From Rhizobiales bacterium NRL2 (GTDB lineage: Bacteria > Pseudomonadota > Alphaproteobacteria > Minwuiales > Minwuiaceae): a DNA stretch of 64,000 bases. Where the stretch lies: positions 1,061,001 to 1,125,000 of the forward strand of contig CP016093.1 in NCBI GenBank assembly GCA_001664005.1, read 5' to 3'. The notes under the pieces were generated by a model. That model made no database searches and was not told the origin of the DNA. It saw nothing but the letters and a program-made list of their open reading frames with translations. Positions 18,441-30,956 of this stretch are shown piece after piece. Each line of letters starts with the position of its first letter. The stretch's first letter is position 1. The position numbers and the translations under genes were made by a program.

Positions 18441-18944
18441 CTAATTCCCTTCCGGCCGGAAGATACCCTTGACCCGGCCGCCGCGCTCGGCGTCGAGGGT
18501 GGATACGCCCGTGTTCAGGTCCATGACCAGGGTCTGGCCGGTCAGGACGTTGTCTTCGCGGAAAAGCTGCACGCCGCCTTCCAGCCGGATGCGGCCGGCG
18601 TCCACGTCGTAGACGCCGCGGCGGCCGGTCGCGCGCTCGCGCGCTGTCAGCACCACGACGCTGCCCACGGCCTCGAGCTTCGAGATGGCGCCGCCGACGT
18701 CCGCACCGCCCGAGTCTCCCTCGCGGTAGTTGACGCGCAGCTCGTCCGTCCTGAGTGTCATGCCGCCCTGCACGGCGTCCACATTGCCGGTAAAGATGGC
18801 GATCTGCTGATCACGCCGGACCTCCAGGTTGTCCGCCTCGATCTCGATCGGGGCGTCGGGATCGCGCTGCAGCGCCTGCTGGGCGGCCAGGGGCGACGAC
18901 AGCAGCGTCAGCGCCAGAAGCAATGAGAGAGGACGCCAACTCAA
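18441..18944 (-). CDS. lptA: Periplasmic LPS-bridge protein LptA
   Basis: A 167-residue OstA/LptA protein with signal peptide MSWRPLSLLLALTLLSSPLAA. The beta-jellyroll repeat includes IEIEADNLEVRRDQQIAIFTG and a later RIRLEGGVQLFREDNVLTG. The start is TTG 18944, overlapping the lptC stop as TTGA, with GGAG at proper distance. Only this start keeps the signal peptide. It bridges the periplasm between LptC and the outer-membrane LptD. Confidence 0.92.
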   Translation of the reverse strand: MSWRPLSLLLALTLLSSPLAAQQALQRDPDAPIEIEADNLEVRRDQQIAIFTGNVDAVQGGMTLRTDELRVNYREGDSGGADVGGAISKLEAVGSVVVLTARERATGRRGVYDVDAGRIRLEGGVQLFREDNVLTGQTLVMDLNTGVSTLDAERGGRVKGIFRPEGN

Positions 18945-19606
18945 TTCTTCTCTCCACTGGGCTCTACGACCAATTGAACGTTACCGCGCAATAACAGAAC
19001 GTTACCTTCCTCGCGGATCTCGAAGCTGTCGGCCCGGAAGTGGCCATAGGGACCGTGGCCGGCGACCCGATCGTCGCCCCGGACCTCACCGCGGCCCATG
19101 TCAATGGTCGCCTTCGGGCTGTGGATTTCGTTGCCCTGGTCGGTATAGAGCGAAACGTCGCCCGTGAGCTCGAGGCGGTCGGCCGCCCGGTCGAAGACGC
19201 CCGAACGGGCCGACATGTGCATCCAGACGCCGCCGTCCGTGGTGGTGTCGCCTTCCAGGGCGGAGAGATGGACCATCGTCGGCACCTCCGGATCCTGCAC
19301 CACCTTGTCTGCGGTGACGTTGACCGACCGTTCCCCGCCACTGACGAAGCGGGCGTTGGTCATGGTGGAACTCTGGGAGCTGACGTCGACATCGGCGAAG
19401 TCGATGGGCAGGCCGTTGCGGCGTTCGGTGAACTGGGGCCAGATGATGATCGTCGCCACCAGGGCCAGGGACACGCCGATCAGGAGGTATTTCAGCAGCG
19501 CGACCCGGCGGCTGCGGCGTGCCGACGGCGCCCCCACCTGATCCTGGCGCGGCTGCGCGGTCCAGTGCCGCTTCGGTCTTTGCCGATCCAGGACGGAATC
19601 GGTCAC
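18941..19606 (-). CDS. lptC: LPS export protein LptC
   Basis: A 221-residue protein with a basic cytoplasmic N-terminus (1-38), one membrane anchor (LLKYLLIGVSLALVATIIIW, about 38-57) and a periplasmic LptC domain with repeating beta strands such as NVTADKVVQDPEVPTMVHLS. This is the bitopic inner-membrane LptC layout. The GTG at 19606 overlaps the kdsD stop (GTGA), and its own stop overlaps lptA, so kdsD-lptC-lptA are translationally coupled. It receives LPS from LptBFG and passes it to LptA. Confidence 0.9.
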   Translation of the reverse strand: MTDSVLDRQRPKRHWTAQPRQDQVGAPSARRSRRVALLKYLLIGVSLALVATIIIWPQFTERRNGLPIDFADVDVSSQSSTMTNARFVSGGERSVNVTADKVVQDPEVPTMVHLSALEGDTTTDGGVWMHMSARSGVFDRAADRLELTGDVSLYTDQGNEIHSPKATIDMGRGEVRGDDRVAGHGPYGHFRADSFEIREEGNVLLLRGNVQLVVEPSGEKN

Positions 19607-20598
19607 TGTACGCCCGTCCGCAGGCAGTCGTGTATGTGGACCAGGCCGGCCGGCCGGCGGCCGTCGACGATGAACAGGCTGGTGATCTTGCGGCGGTTCA
19701 TGTGGCCCACCGCCTCGGCGGCCATGGCCCCGAGCGGCAGGGTGAGGGGATTGCGCGTCATCACGTCATCCACCCGGCAGGCCAGCAGATCGCGCTTCTC
19801 CTCCATGCCGCGGCGCAGGTCGCCATCGGTGATCAGCCCGCTCAGGACGCCCTCGCCGTCGACGATGCCGACGCAGCCCAGGCTCTTCCGTGTCATGACG
19901 ATCAGGGCGTCGGACATGCCTGTGCCTTCCTCCACCAGCGGCATGCGCTCGCCGGTATGCATCAGGTCGTCGACCTTCAGCAGCTTGCGGCCAAGCTTGC
20001 CGCCGGGATGGAAGCGGCGGAAGTCGTCGGCGGTGAAACGCCGCTGATCCAGCAGCGCCACCGCCAGCGCATCGCCCAGCGCCAGCATCATGGTGGTCGA
20101 CGTGGTCGGCGCCAGCCGGTTGGGGCAGGCCTCCTCGACGGGCGGCGCCACCAGGGCCACGTCCGCCGCGTCGCCCAGCGAGCTCTTCTCCCGGCCGACC
20201 ATGGCGATGACGCTGATGTCGTTGAGTGCGGCGAAATCCAGCATGTCGGCCAGCTCGCTGGTCTCGCCGGAATTGCTGAGGCAGATCATGATGTCGGCGG
20301 CCGTGACCATGCCCAGATCGCCGTGACTGGCCTCGCCGGGATGGACGAAGTAGGCCGGCGTCCCGGTCGACGCCATGGTCGCGGCGATCTTGCGTGCGAC
20401 ATGGCCGCTCTTGCCCATGCCGGTGACGATCACCCGGCCCTGGGTCTCGAGGATGAGGCCGACGGCCTTCCGGAACGGCTGGCCCAGCGAATCGGCCAGG
20501 GCCGAAAGCGCCGACGCCTCGGTCTCGATGACCCGGCGGCCGACGTCGACGATATCCTCGGATGCTGCCGGAATTCCGGGCCTTGTCTGATCGGCCAT
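19603..20598 (-). CDS. kdsD: KpsF/GutQ-type arabinose-5-phosphate isomerase
   Basis: From ATG 20598 (MADQTRPGIPAASEDIV) the product has 331 residues. A SIS domain (about 35-180) includes GMGKSGHVARKIAATMASTG and LSNSGETSELADML. Two CBS domains follow, with SGLITDGDLRRGMEE in the first and a VDGRRPAGLVHIHDCLR end in the second. It interconverts ribulose-5-phosphate and arabinose-5-phosphate, the first step to Kdo for LPS, which fits its place ahead of lptCAB. The frame also opens at 20646, but that start lies at the edge of a promoter-like region and lacks a ribosome site. Confidence 0.93.
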   Translation of the reverse strand: MADQTRPGIPAASEDIVDVGRRVIETEASALSALADSLGQPFRKAVGLILETQGRVIVTGMGKSGHVARKIAATMASTGTPAYFVHPGEASHGDLGMVTAADIMICLSNSGETSELADMLDFAALNDISVIAMVGREKSSLGDAADVALVAPPVEEACPNRLAPTTSTTMMLALGDALAVALLDQRRFTADDFRRFHPGGKLGRKLLKVDDLMHTGERMPLVEEGTGMSDALIVMTRKSLGCVGIVDGEGVLSGLITDGDLRRGMEEKRDLLACRVDDVMTRNPLTLPLGAMAAEAVGHMNRRKITSLFIVDGRRPAGLVHIHDCLRTGVQ

Positions 20599-20657
20599 GC
20601 GATCAGCTACTCCATGTCCCCGCGTCCGTTGACGAACGCTAGTCAAGATTCATGCCA

Positions 20658-20686
20658 ATAATGGCGACTATTGCTGGCCATGGCAA
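20658..20686 (-). promoter_or_regulatory. Candidate promoter of the kdsD-lptCAB-rpoN-hpf-ptsN operon
   Basis: On the minus strand TTGCCA (20681-20686) and CATTAT (20658-20663) are separated by 17 bp, close to the sigma-70 consensus. The predicted start near 20651 gives a leader of about 53 nt before the kdsD ATG at 20598. The -35 box lies inside an inverted repeat (20682-20695). This supports reading kdsD from 20598. Confidence 0.5.
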
Positions 20687-20715
20687 TGGATTGCCGATGA
20701 AGCTGTCTGCTTCAT
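20682..20715 (-). terminator. Two adjacent inverted repeats at the rnd 3' end
   Basis: ATGAAGC-5-GCTTCAT (20697-20715) overlaps the rnd stop codon. It is followed downstream of rnd by GGCAAT-2-ATTGCC (20682-20695). Together they could end rnd transcription. No T-run follows, and the second repeat overlaps the -35 of the next operon, so an operator role is equally possible. Confidence 0.35.
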
Positions 20716-21326
20716 GAATGGGCAAATATGTCGGTCTCCGGCCAGCCCGCAAGGTCCAGCGCCGCGCGCACGGGCAGGAAGTCGAAGCAGGCCTGGGCGA
20801 TATCGGCCCGCCCTTCCCGCGCCAGCATCGGCCTCAGCGCCGCCACCAGCCGATGGAGATGCAGCACGTCGGAGGCCGCGTACTCCATCTGCGCCTCGGT
20901 CAGTTCTTCCGCGCCCCAGTCGGAGGACTGCTGCTGCTTGGAGATGTCGACGCCCAGCAACTCGCGGCAGAGGTCCTTCAGGCCGTGGCGGTCGGTGTAG
21001 GTGCGGCACAGCCGGCTGGCGATCTTCGTGCAGAAGACCGGCGCCGTCTCGGCGCCGAGGCCGTGGCGCAGCGCGGCGATGTCGAAACGGCCGAAATGGA
21101 AGATCTTCAGCACCGAGCGGTCGGACAGCAGCGCCTTGAGGTGAATGGCTTCCGGCCCGCCCGGCCGGATCTGGACCAGATGCGCGTCGCCGTCGCCCGC
21201 GGAGAGCTGCACCAGACAGAGCCTGTCGCGCATGGGGTTCAGGCCCATGGTCTCGGTGTCGATGGCGACGCTGTCGCCGAAGCTGATGTCGGAGGGCAGG
21301 TCGTCGCGGTGCAGGTGGATGGCCAA
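20712..21326 (-). CDS. rnd: Ribonuclease D-like 3'-5' exonuclease, short form
   Basis: Starting at TTG 21326, with AGGAG at ideal spacing, the product is 204 residues (LAIHLHRDDLP..., initiator read as Met). Longer readings of the frame add arginine-rich sequence and lack a better site. DEDDy exonuclease motifs are present: VAIDTETMGL (Exo I), FHFGRFDIAAL (Exo II) and YAASDVLHLHRL with the Tyr-x3-Asp of Exo III. The HRDC domains of full RNase D are absent. This is normal for the roughly 205-residue alphaproteobacterial form. It likely trims stable RNA 3' ends in the cytoplasm. Confidence 0.9.
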   Translation of the reverse strand: MAIHLHRDDLPSDISFGDSVAIDTETMGLNPMRDRLCLVQLSAGDGDAHLVQIRPGGPEAIHLKALLSDRSVLKIFHFGRFDIAALRHGLGAETAPVFCTKIASRLCRTYTDRHGLKDLCRELLGVDISKQQQSSDWGAEELTEAQMEYAASDVLHLHRLVAALRPMLAREGRADIAQACFDFLPVRAALDLAGWPETDIFAHS

Positions 21327-21487
21327 GGCTCGGGCTCCTGACGGCTCGGTGATCGGCGGCGGCATCGCCATAGCATGGCGGCGGCCGCCGGGCCAAGCGC
21401 CGCAGAGGGCGGCGGCCCGATTGCCAAGGCGCGCGCGTGGCTGTAGACCGGGCCGGAGAAACAAGGGCCTGACGGCGGGAGTGGGCA

Positions 21488-22438
21488 ATGCGTGGCAAGC
21501 GGGTCGCGGTATTCGGCGGATCGGGTTTCGTGGGACGGCATCTGGTCAGGCGGCTGGCTCAGGCCGGCGCCCAGGTCACGGTGGCCGTGCGCGATCCGGA
21601 GGCGGCCCTGTTCCTGAAGCCGATGGGCGACGTCGGCCAGATCACCCCGCTCTACGCCAACATCCGCAAGCCGAAGACGGTGCAGCGCGCGGTCGAGACC
21701 GCCGACATGGTGGTCAATCTCGTCGGCGTCCTGCATCAGGGCGAGCAGTCCTTCGCCGCCGCGCACGCCATGGGCCCGAAGCACATCGCCGAGGCCGCGG
21801 CGGCCGCCGGGGTCGAAACCTTCGTGCAGATGTCGGCGCTGGGCGTCTCCGCCGACAGCCCCTCGCTCTATGGCCGCACCAAGGCCGCCGGCGAGGCCGC
21901 GGTGCTGGAAGCCGTGCCGACGGCGAATATCGTGCGACCGTCAGTCATCTTCGGTCCTGAGGACACCTTCCTGAACCGCTTCGCCGCGATGGCGCGTCTC
22001 TCGCCCGTGCTGCCGCTCATCGGCGGCGGCACGACGCGCTTCCAGCCGGTGTTCGTGGGCGATGTCGCGGACGCCTTCATGGCCCTGCTGCAGGGCCGTG
22101 GCGAGCCGGGCGCGGCCTATGACCTCGGCGGACCCAGGATCTACACCTTCAAGGAAATCCTCGAGTTCATCATGCAGGCGACGGGACGGCGGCGCCTGCT
22201 GGTTCCCATTCCCTTCGGCGTGGCCCGCATCCAGGGCGCGCTGCTGCAGTTGCTGCCCTCGCCGCCGCTGACGCTGGATCAGGTGAAGTCGCTGGAAGGC
22301 GACAATGTCGTGGAGGGCGGTAATCCCGGCTTCGGTGAACTCGGCATCGAAAATCTCAGCCTGATGGAGGCGGTAGCCCCGGCCTATCTGCAGCGTTACG
22401 CCCGCGGCGGCCGCATCCGCTCCCTCGATGTCGGCTGA
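21488..22438 (+). CDS. Complex I NDUFA9-like NAD(P)-binding protein
   Basis: A 316-residue atypical SDR starting at ATG 21488. The Rossmann loop is VFGGSGFVGRHLVRRLA (GGSGFVG at 10-16). VNLVGVLHQGEQSF and YGRTKAAGEAAVLEA follow; the latter carries a Lys but not the classical YxxxK tyrosine. VRPSVIFGPEDTFLNRFA and a C-terminal substrate-side domain complete the pattern. It resembles the mitochondrial complex I accessory subunit NDUFA9 and its alphaproteobacterial homologues, which bind NAD(P)H but are probably not active dehydrogenases. No nuo genes are in the window. Confidence 0.85.
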   Translation: MRGKRVAVFGGSGFVGRHLVRRLAQAGAQVTVAVRDPEAALFLKPMGDVGQITPLYANIRKPKTVQRAVETADMVVNLVGVLHQGEQSFAAAHAMGPKHIAEAAAAAGVETFVQMSALGVSADSPSLYGRTKAAGEAAVLEAVPTANIVRPSVIFGPEDTFLNRFAAMARLSPVLPLIGGGTTRFQPVFVGDVADAFMALLQGRGEPGAAYDLGGPRIYTFKEILEFIMQATGRRRLLVPIPFGVARIQGALLQLLPSPPLTLDQVKSLEGDNVVEGGNPGFGELGIENLSLMEAVAPAYLQRYARGGRIRSLDVG

Positions 22439-22803
22439 TCCGTCCGGCGCGTGAAATTCCACCCTCGCCGGGATGCGGCGGCAGGCAAGGGTGTTGCCCA
22501 AACGCGTCAACATTATTGACGTATATTGCTCCGGCGGTATATGGAAGAGAAACAACAGGGTGCTTGCCAATCGGCGCGGGCATCGCCATAGTCCGCCGTC
22601 CGCAGGCGTGCAAGACGCGCCTGCGCAGGGGGGCGGGATAGGTCGGATGAGTCGGTGGCCAGGACGCCGCCGCCTCGTGTCGAAGCACCCCTGTCATATC
22701 AAGCGCATAAGTTGCGACCGCCGTCGGGCCGACGACGGCCGTGCTCGAACAGGCACGCCAGGCCCGTCGAGCAAGGCAGTCGAAGGAAGATGACGGAGTT
22801 TGC
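22439..22803 (+). other. 365-bp leader region of gltBD
   Basis: No coding frame here looks real. The region holds a good promoter (22516-22543) and a perfect 8-bp hairpin, CGCAGGCG-9-CGCCTGCG (22601-22625), inside the predicted mRNA leader of about 250 nt. No T-run follows the hairpin. GGAG seven bases before ATG 22804 serves as ribosome-binding site. I cannot match the leader to a known riboswitch. Confidence 0.5.
22516..22543 (+). promoter_or_regulatory. Candidate gltBD promoter with overlapping inverted repeat
   Basis: TTGACG (22516-22521) and TATATG (22538-22543) are spaced by 16 bp. The -35 is the right arm of an inverted repeat, CGTCAA-5-TTGACG (22505-22521), so a dimeric regulator could sit on the promoter. 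Local AT content is clearly higher than in the surroundings. Confidence 0.55.
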
Positions 22804-27413
<4,610 letters not shown>

Positions 27414-27414
<1 letters not shown>

Positions 27415-28841
27415 TGGGCAAGATTACCGGCTTCAAGGAGTACCAGCGCAAGGACCGGGTCTACCGTCCCGTCGAGGAGCGCATCCGCCATTTCAAGGAG
27501 TTCGTCGTCCCCCTGCCGGAAGACGAGCTGAAGATCCAGGGCGCGCGCTGCATGGATTGCGGCATTCCGTACTGTCACACCGGCTGTCCGATCAACAACA
27601 TCATTCCCGACTGGAATGATCTGGTCTATCGCGGCGACTGGCGCGAGGCGACCGAGGTTCTGCACTCGACCAACAATTTCCCGGAGTTCACGGGGCGCAT
27701 CTGCCCGGCGCCGTGCGAAGCGGCCTGCACGCTGAACATCGACGACAACCCCGTGACCATCAAGTCGATCGAGTGCGCCATCGCCGACCGCGCCTGGTCC
27801 GAGGGCTGGGTGGAACCGCAGATCCCGGCGCACCGCACCGGCAAGTCCGTCGCGGTGATCGGCTCCGGCCCGGCCGGACTGTCGGCCGCGCAGCAGCTCG
27901 CGCGCGTCGGCCACAAGGTCGACGTCTACGAAAAGAACGCCCGCATGGGCGGCCTGCTCCGCTATGGCATTCCCGACTTCAAGATGGAGAAGCACCTCAT
28001 CGACCGGCGCATCTCCCAGATGCAGGCGGAAGGCGTGACCTTCTTCGGCGGCATGAACATCGGCGTCTCCAAGCCGGTCGAGGAGCTGATGGCGAAGTAC
28101 GACGCTGTCGTCCTCGCCGGCGGCGCCGAGCATCCGCGCGACCTGCCGGTGCCGGGCCGCGAACTGGACGGCGTCCACTTCGCCATGGACTTCCTGCCGC
28201 AGCAGAATCGCCGCGTCGGCAAGGAGCGGCTGGACGTGGACAAGGAGATCCTGGCCACCGACAGGCACGTCATCGTCATTGGCGGCGGCGACACCGGCTC
28301 CGACTGCATCGGCACCAGCTTCCGTCAGGGCGCGAAGTCGGTGACCCAGCTCGAGATCATGCCGGCGCCGCCGGAGAAGGAAGACAAGGGTCTGACCTGG
28401 CCCAACTGGCCGCTGAAGATGCGCACCTCTTCCAGCCAGGCCGAAGGCGCCACGCGCGACTTCTCGGTCATGACCACCCAGATCAAGGGCGAGAACGGGC
28501 ATGTCACGGCGATCGAATGCGCCCGCTGCGAGGGGCCGGACAAGGGGTTCGCCAGGATCGAGGGCACCGAATTCGAACTGAAGGCGGACCTCATTCTGCT
28601 GGCGATGGGCTTTGTCCACCCGGTGCTCGAGGGCATGATCGAGAACCTCGGCGTTGCGCTGGACGAGCGCAAGAACGTCCAGGCGGACACCGAGAGCTAC
28701 AGCGCCTCGGTCGACAAGGTCTTCGCCTGTGGCGACATGCGCCGCGGCCAGTCGCTGGTGGTTTGGGCTATCCGCGAGGGCCGGCAGTGCGCCCGCGCCG
28801 TCGACGAGTATCTGATGGGCAGTTCCCTGCTGCCGCGCTGA
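27414..28841 (+). CDS. gltD: Glutamate synthase small subunit
   Basis: A 475-residue NADPH-dependent flavoprotein. The N-terminal 4Fe-4S motifs are [17 protein letters not shown] and [11 protein letters not shown]. The FAD site is [16 protein letters not shown] and the NADPH site is [14 protein letters not shown]. It passes electrons from NADPH through FAD and two iron-sulfur clusters to GltB. The ATG overlaps the gltB stop by one base (TGATG). It converges on an ExoD-family gene with 6 bp between stops. Confidence 0.97.
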
Positions 28842-28847
28842 CCCGTC

Positions 28848-29504
28848 TCAGCCGCTGGCCACCTGGCTGGCGCCGTTCATCACGAACCAGCCGGCCAGGC
28901 CGAGGGCGCCGAGCCCGAGCGCGTTGGCGAGAATCACCATGACGCCGTCGCGCGCGGCCAGCCCGAGGCTGAAGACGATGATCGCGGCCGACGGCAGTGC
29001 GACGCCGAAAGGCACCAGCGCCAGCGGATACATCGTCGCCGCCATGGCGATGCAGAATATGGCGCCCAGGCGGCCGAGTATGCCGTCGGTCAGGATCGTC
29101 AGACGGTGGTGCAGGAAGCGGTCGATGAAGCGCGCCACGGGCCGCGACGTATTCACGAATGTCTGCAGTTTGCTCTTGGGAAAGCGAACGCGCTGCGCCC
29201 GGTCGGGCAGCCAGGGATGGTCCGCGCCGACCAGCATCTGCAGGGCCACCAGGACGATGATGGTGGCCGTCGCGATCGACATGCCCGGGATCGCGCCCGT
29301 GGGCCCCAGCGCCAGCAGGCCGGGCACCAGCAGCAGCGGGGCGAAGGCGCGCTTGTCGAAGGCGTCGAGCATCTCGCCCACGGAAACCTGTCTGCCGTCC
29401 GCATGATCGAGCAGTCGGTCCAGCACCTCGGTCAGGGATTCCGGTTCGCCGCCGCCCGCCGCACGGCGGCGGCCCCTGCCGGGAGAGGCCGCCTCCATCG
29501 TCAT
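28848..29504 (-). CDS. ExoD-family membrane protein (downstream paralogue)
   Basis: From ATG 29504 the product has 218 residues. The N-terminus (about 1-30) is basic, followed by [33 protein letters not shown]-type sequence. Several membrane segments follow: [20 protein letters not shown], an [17 protein letters not shown] stretch, and two C-terminal hydrophobic hairpins. This is the ExoD (PF06055) pattern. ExoD affects exopolysaccharide production and alkaline tolerance in Sinorhizobium, but its activity is unknown. The start overlaps the stop of a paralogue at 29501 (ATGA). The frame opens further upstream without coding character. Confidence 0.85.
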   Translation of the reverse strand: MTMEAASPGRGRRRAAGGGEPESLTEVLDRLLDHADGRQVSVGEMLDAFDKRAFAPLLLVPGLLALGPTGAIPGMSIATATIIVLVALQMLVGADHPWLPDRAQRVRFPKSKLQTFVNTSRPVARFIDRFLHHRLTILTDGILGRLGAIFCIAMAATMYPLALVPFGVALPSAAIIVFSLGLAARDGVMVILANALGLGALGLAGWFVMNGASQVASG

Positions 29505-30142
29505 GGGATTCCACCCAGCCAGAAGGCGACGCCGACACTCACACCGCCGAGCAGATAGGCGGCGGTGACGAATGCGCCGTCCCGCGCCACCAGTCCGAGA
29601 CTGTAGACGGCCACCGCCGCGGAAGGCGCGGTGACGCCGATCGGCATCAGCGCCAGGGGAAACATCAGCAGTCCCATCAGCACGCACAGCAGTCCGCCTG
29701 CGCGGCCGTTGACCCCGCGGGTCATGTATTCCATCCGCTGTGCCAGAAAGCGGTCGACGAACCGCGTCACCGGCAGCGACTTCTCAACGATCTTTCTCAG
29801 TTTCTGCGCCGGCAGCGTCAGGCGCAGCAGGTGTCCGGGCAGCCAGGGGTGATTGCGCCCGAACAGGATCTGGGCGCCGACCAGGATGTAGATTGCGCCG
29901 CCTGTCACCGAGATGCCCGGAATCGCCCCGAGCGGCGTGATGATGATGACCGCCGGGATCAGCAGGAGCGGCGCGAAGCCGCGATGGCTGAACGCTTCGA
30001 GCAGGCTTCCGACCGAGACCTTCTCATGGTGATCGGCCTGCTCCGTCAGGCTCTGGAAGACCGTGGTCAGGCCTTCGGCGTCGCCATTTCCGGAAGGGCG
30101 CCGCCGTGCCCGATCCTCCGACTGATACGTGTTGGAACTCAC
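29501..30142 (-). CDS. ExoD-family membrane protein (upstream paralogue)
   Basis: A 213-residue paralogue of the next gene. The two share SVGSLLEAFSHRGFAPLLLIP versus [21 protein letters not shown], the same GAIPGxS loop, the GxNHPWLP / GADHPWLP loop and the VTRFVDRFL segment. Four to five membrane spans are likely. The tandem pair probably arose by duplication and may form a hetero-oligomer. No exopolysaccharide genes are adjacent. The start at 30142 is about 100 bp downstream of the moaE stop. Confidence 0.85.
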   Translation of the reverse strand: MSSNTYQSEDRARRRPSGNGDAEGLTTVFQSLTEQADHHEKVSVGSLLEAFSHRGFAPLLLIPAVIIITPLGAIPGISVTGGAIYILVGAQILFGRNHPWLPGHLLRLTLPAQKLRKIVEKSLPVTRFVDRFLAQRMEYMTRGVNGRAGGLLCVLMGLLMFPLALMPIGVTAPSAAVAVYSLGLVARDGAFVTAAYLLGGVSVGVAFWLGGIP

Positions 30143-30243
30143 GACTTGCTGCCCCGTCCCTTGCGGATCTTGTTCTTGTACGGGCCTTGGACCGGCTGTT
30201 GAGGGAGATCGTGTCGGGGAGGGGCGGGATCAAGTACCGGGGG

Positions 30244-30702
30244 TCAGCCCTCGTCGTCCCAGCGCCGCGTCGCATTGTCGTCGCTGCCGCGGGCCTCGAC
30301 CCAGCGGGCGCCTTCGGGCGTCTCCTCGCTTTTCCAGAACGGGGCCTTCGTCTTCAGCCAGTCGATCAGGAACTCGCAGGCCCGGAAGGCCTCGCCGCGA
30401 TGGGACGAGGCGGCGATCACCAGCACGATCCGCTCGCCTGGCTCCATCCGTCCGTGGCGGTGGACGATCCGCGTGGCGTCGATGTCGAAGCGGTCATGGG
30501 CCTCGCGTTCGATCTTCTCCAGCGCCTTCTCCGTCATCCCCGGATAGTGCTCCAGAGTGAGCGCTCCGACGCCGGTCCCCTCCGAGAAGTCGCGGACAAG
30601 CCCGACGAAGCTGACGACGCCGCCGATGTCGCGCCGGCCTTCCAGCAGCGCCTTGAGCTCGCGCCCCGGGTCGAAGTCCCCGCGCTGCACGCTGACGCTC
30701 AA
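30244..30702 (-). CDS. moaE: Molybdopterin synthase catalytic subunit MoaE
   Basis: A 152-residue MoaE starting at TTG 30702, which overlaps the moaD stop (TTGA). Family features are VSFVGLVRDFSEG, LTLEHYPGMTEKAL, the IVHRHGRMEPGE loop and APFWKSEETPEGARWVEAR near the end with the conserved lysine. It adds dithiolene sulfur from thiocarboxylated MoaD to cyclic pyranopterin monophosphate. It is the last gene of the pgsA-mobB-moeA-moaD-moaE run. No alternative ATG keeps the usual VQR.DFD.G opening. Confidence 0.95.
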   Translation of the reverse strand: MSVSVQRGDFDPGRELKALLEGRRDIGGVVSFVGLVRDFSEGTGVGALTLEHYPGMTEKALEKIEREAHDRFDIDATRIVHRHGRMEPGERIVLVIAASSHRGEAFRACEFLIDWLKTKAPFWKSEETPEGARWVEARGSDDNATRRWDDEG

Positions 30703-30956
30703 CGCCGGCCCCCGGTCATGGGCGGAAAGAAGGCGACCTCGTCGCCCTGGGCGACGGGATCGCCGGGGCCGGCCGTCTCCTGGTTGACCGCGGCGCGGAT
30801 CTGGCCCGCGTCGGCGAAGGCGCGGGCGAAGCCGTCGCCCCGGCCTCTGAGGTGCTCGACCAGGTCCGCGACCGTGGCGACGCCGTCGGGCAGGTCGTAG
30901 TCCTCCTCGTGGATGCCGGTGCGTTCGCGGACCCAGGCGAAATAGAGCAGCTTCAA
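30699..30956 (-). CDS. moaD: Molybdopterin synthase sulfur carrier MoaD, with C-terminal RR extension
   Basis: An 85-residue beta-grasp protein starting at TTG 30956, seven bases after a perfect GGAGG and overlapping the moeA stop (TTGA). The frame is open upstream but only this start gives the family opening KLLYFAWVRERTG. The C-terminus reads AFFPPMTGGRR: the essential Gly-Gly (82-83) is followed by two arginines. In ordinary MoaD the diglycine is the last residue pair, adenylylated by MoeB and thiocarboxylated. The extension would have to be removed, or the protein works differently. The stop is unambiguous in the reading frame. Confidence 0.9.
   Translation of the reverse strand: MKLLYFAWVRERTGIHEEDYDLPDGVATVADLVEHLRGRGDGFARAFADAGQIRAAVNQETAGPGDPVAQGDEVAFFPPMTGGRR

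Noticed and set aside
19603-20646. kdsD starting at 20646
   Set aside because: No ribosome site there, and the start would lie within a few bases of the predicted transcription start.
22439-22803. A tRNA, small RNA gene or riboswitch in the gltB leader
   Set aside because: No cloverleaf or known aptamer pattern was found; only a simple hairpin can be supported.
30140-30243. An in-frame 30-plus-codon extension after the moaE stop, ending GPYKNKIRKGRGSKS
   Set aside because: It looks protein-like but has no ATG, GTG, TTG or CTG start in frame, and MoaE is already complete at its own stop. Kept as a curiosity only.
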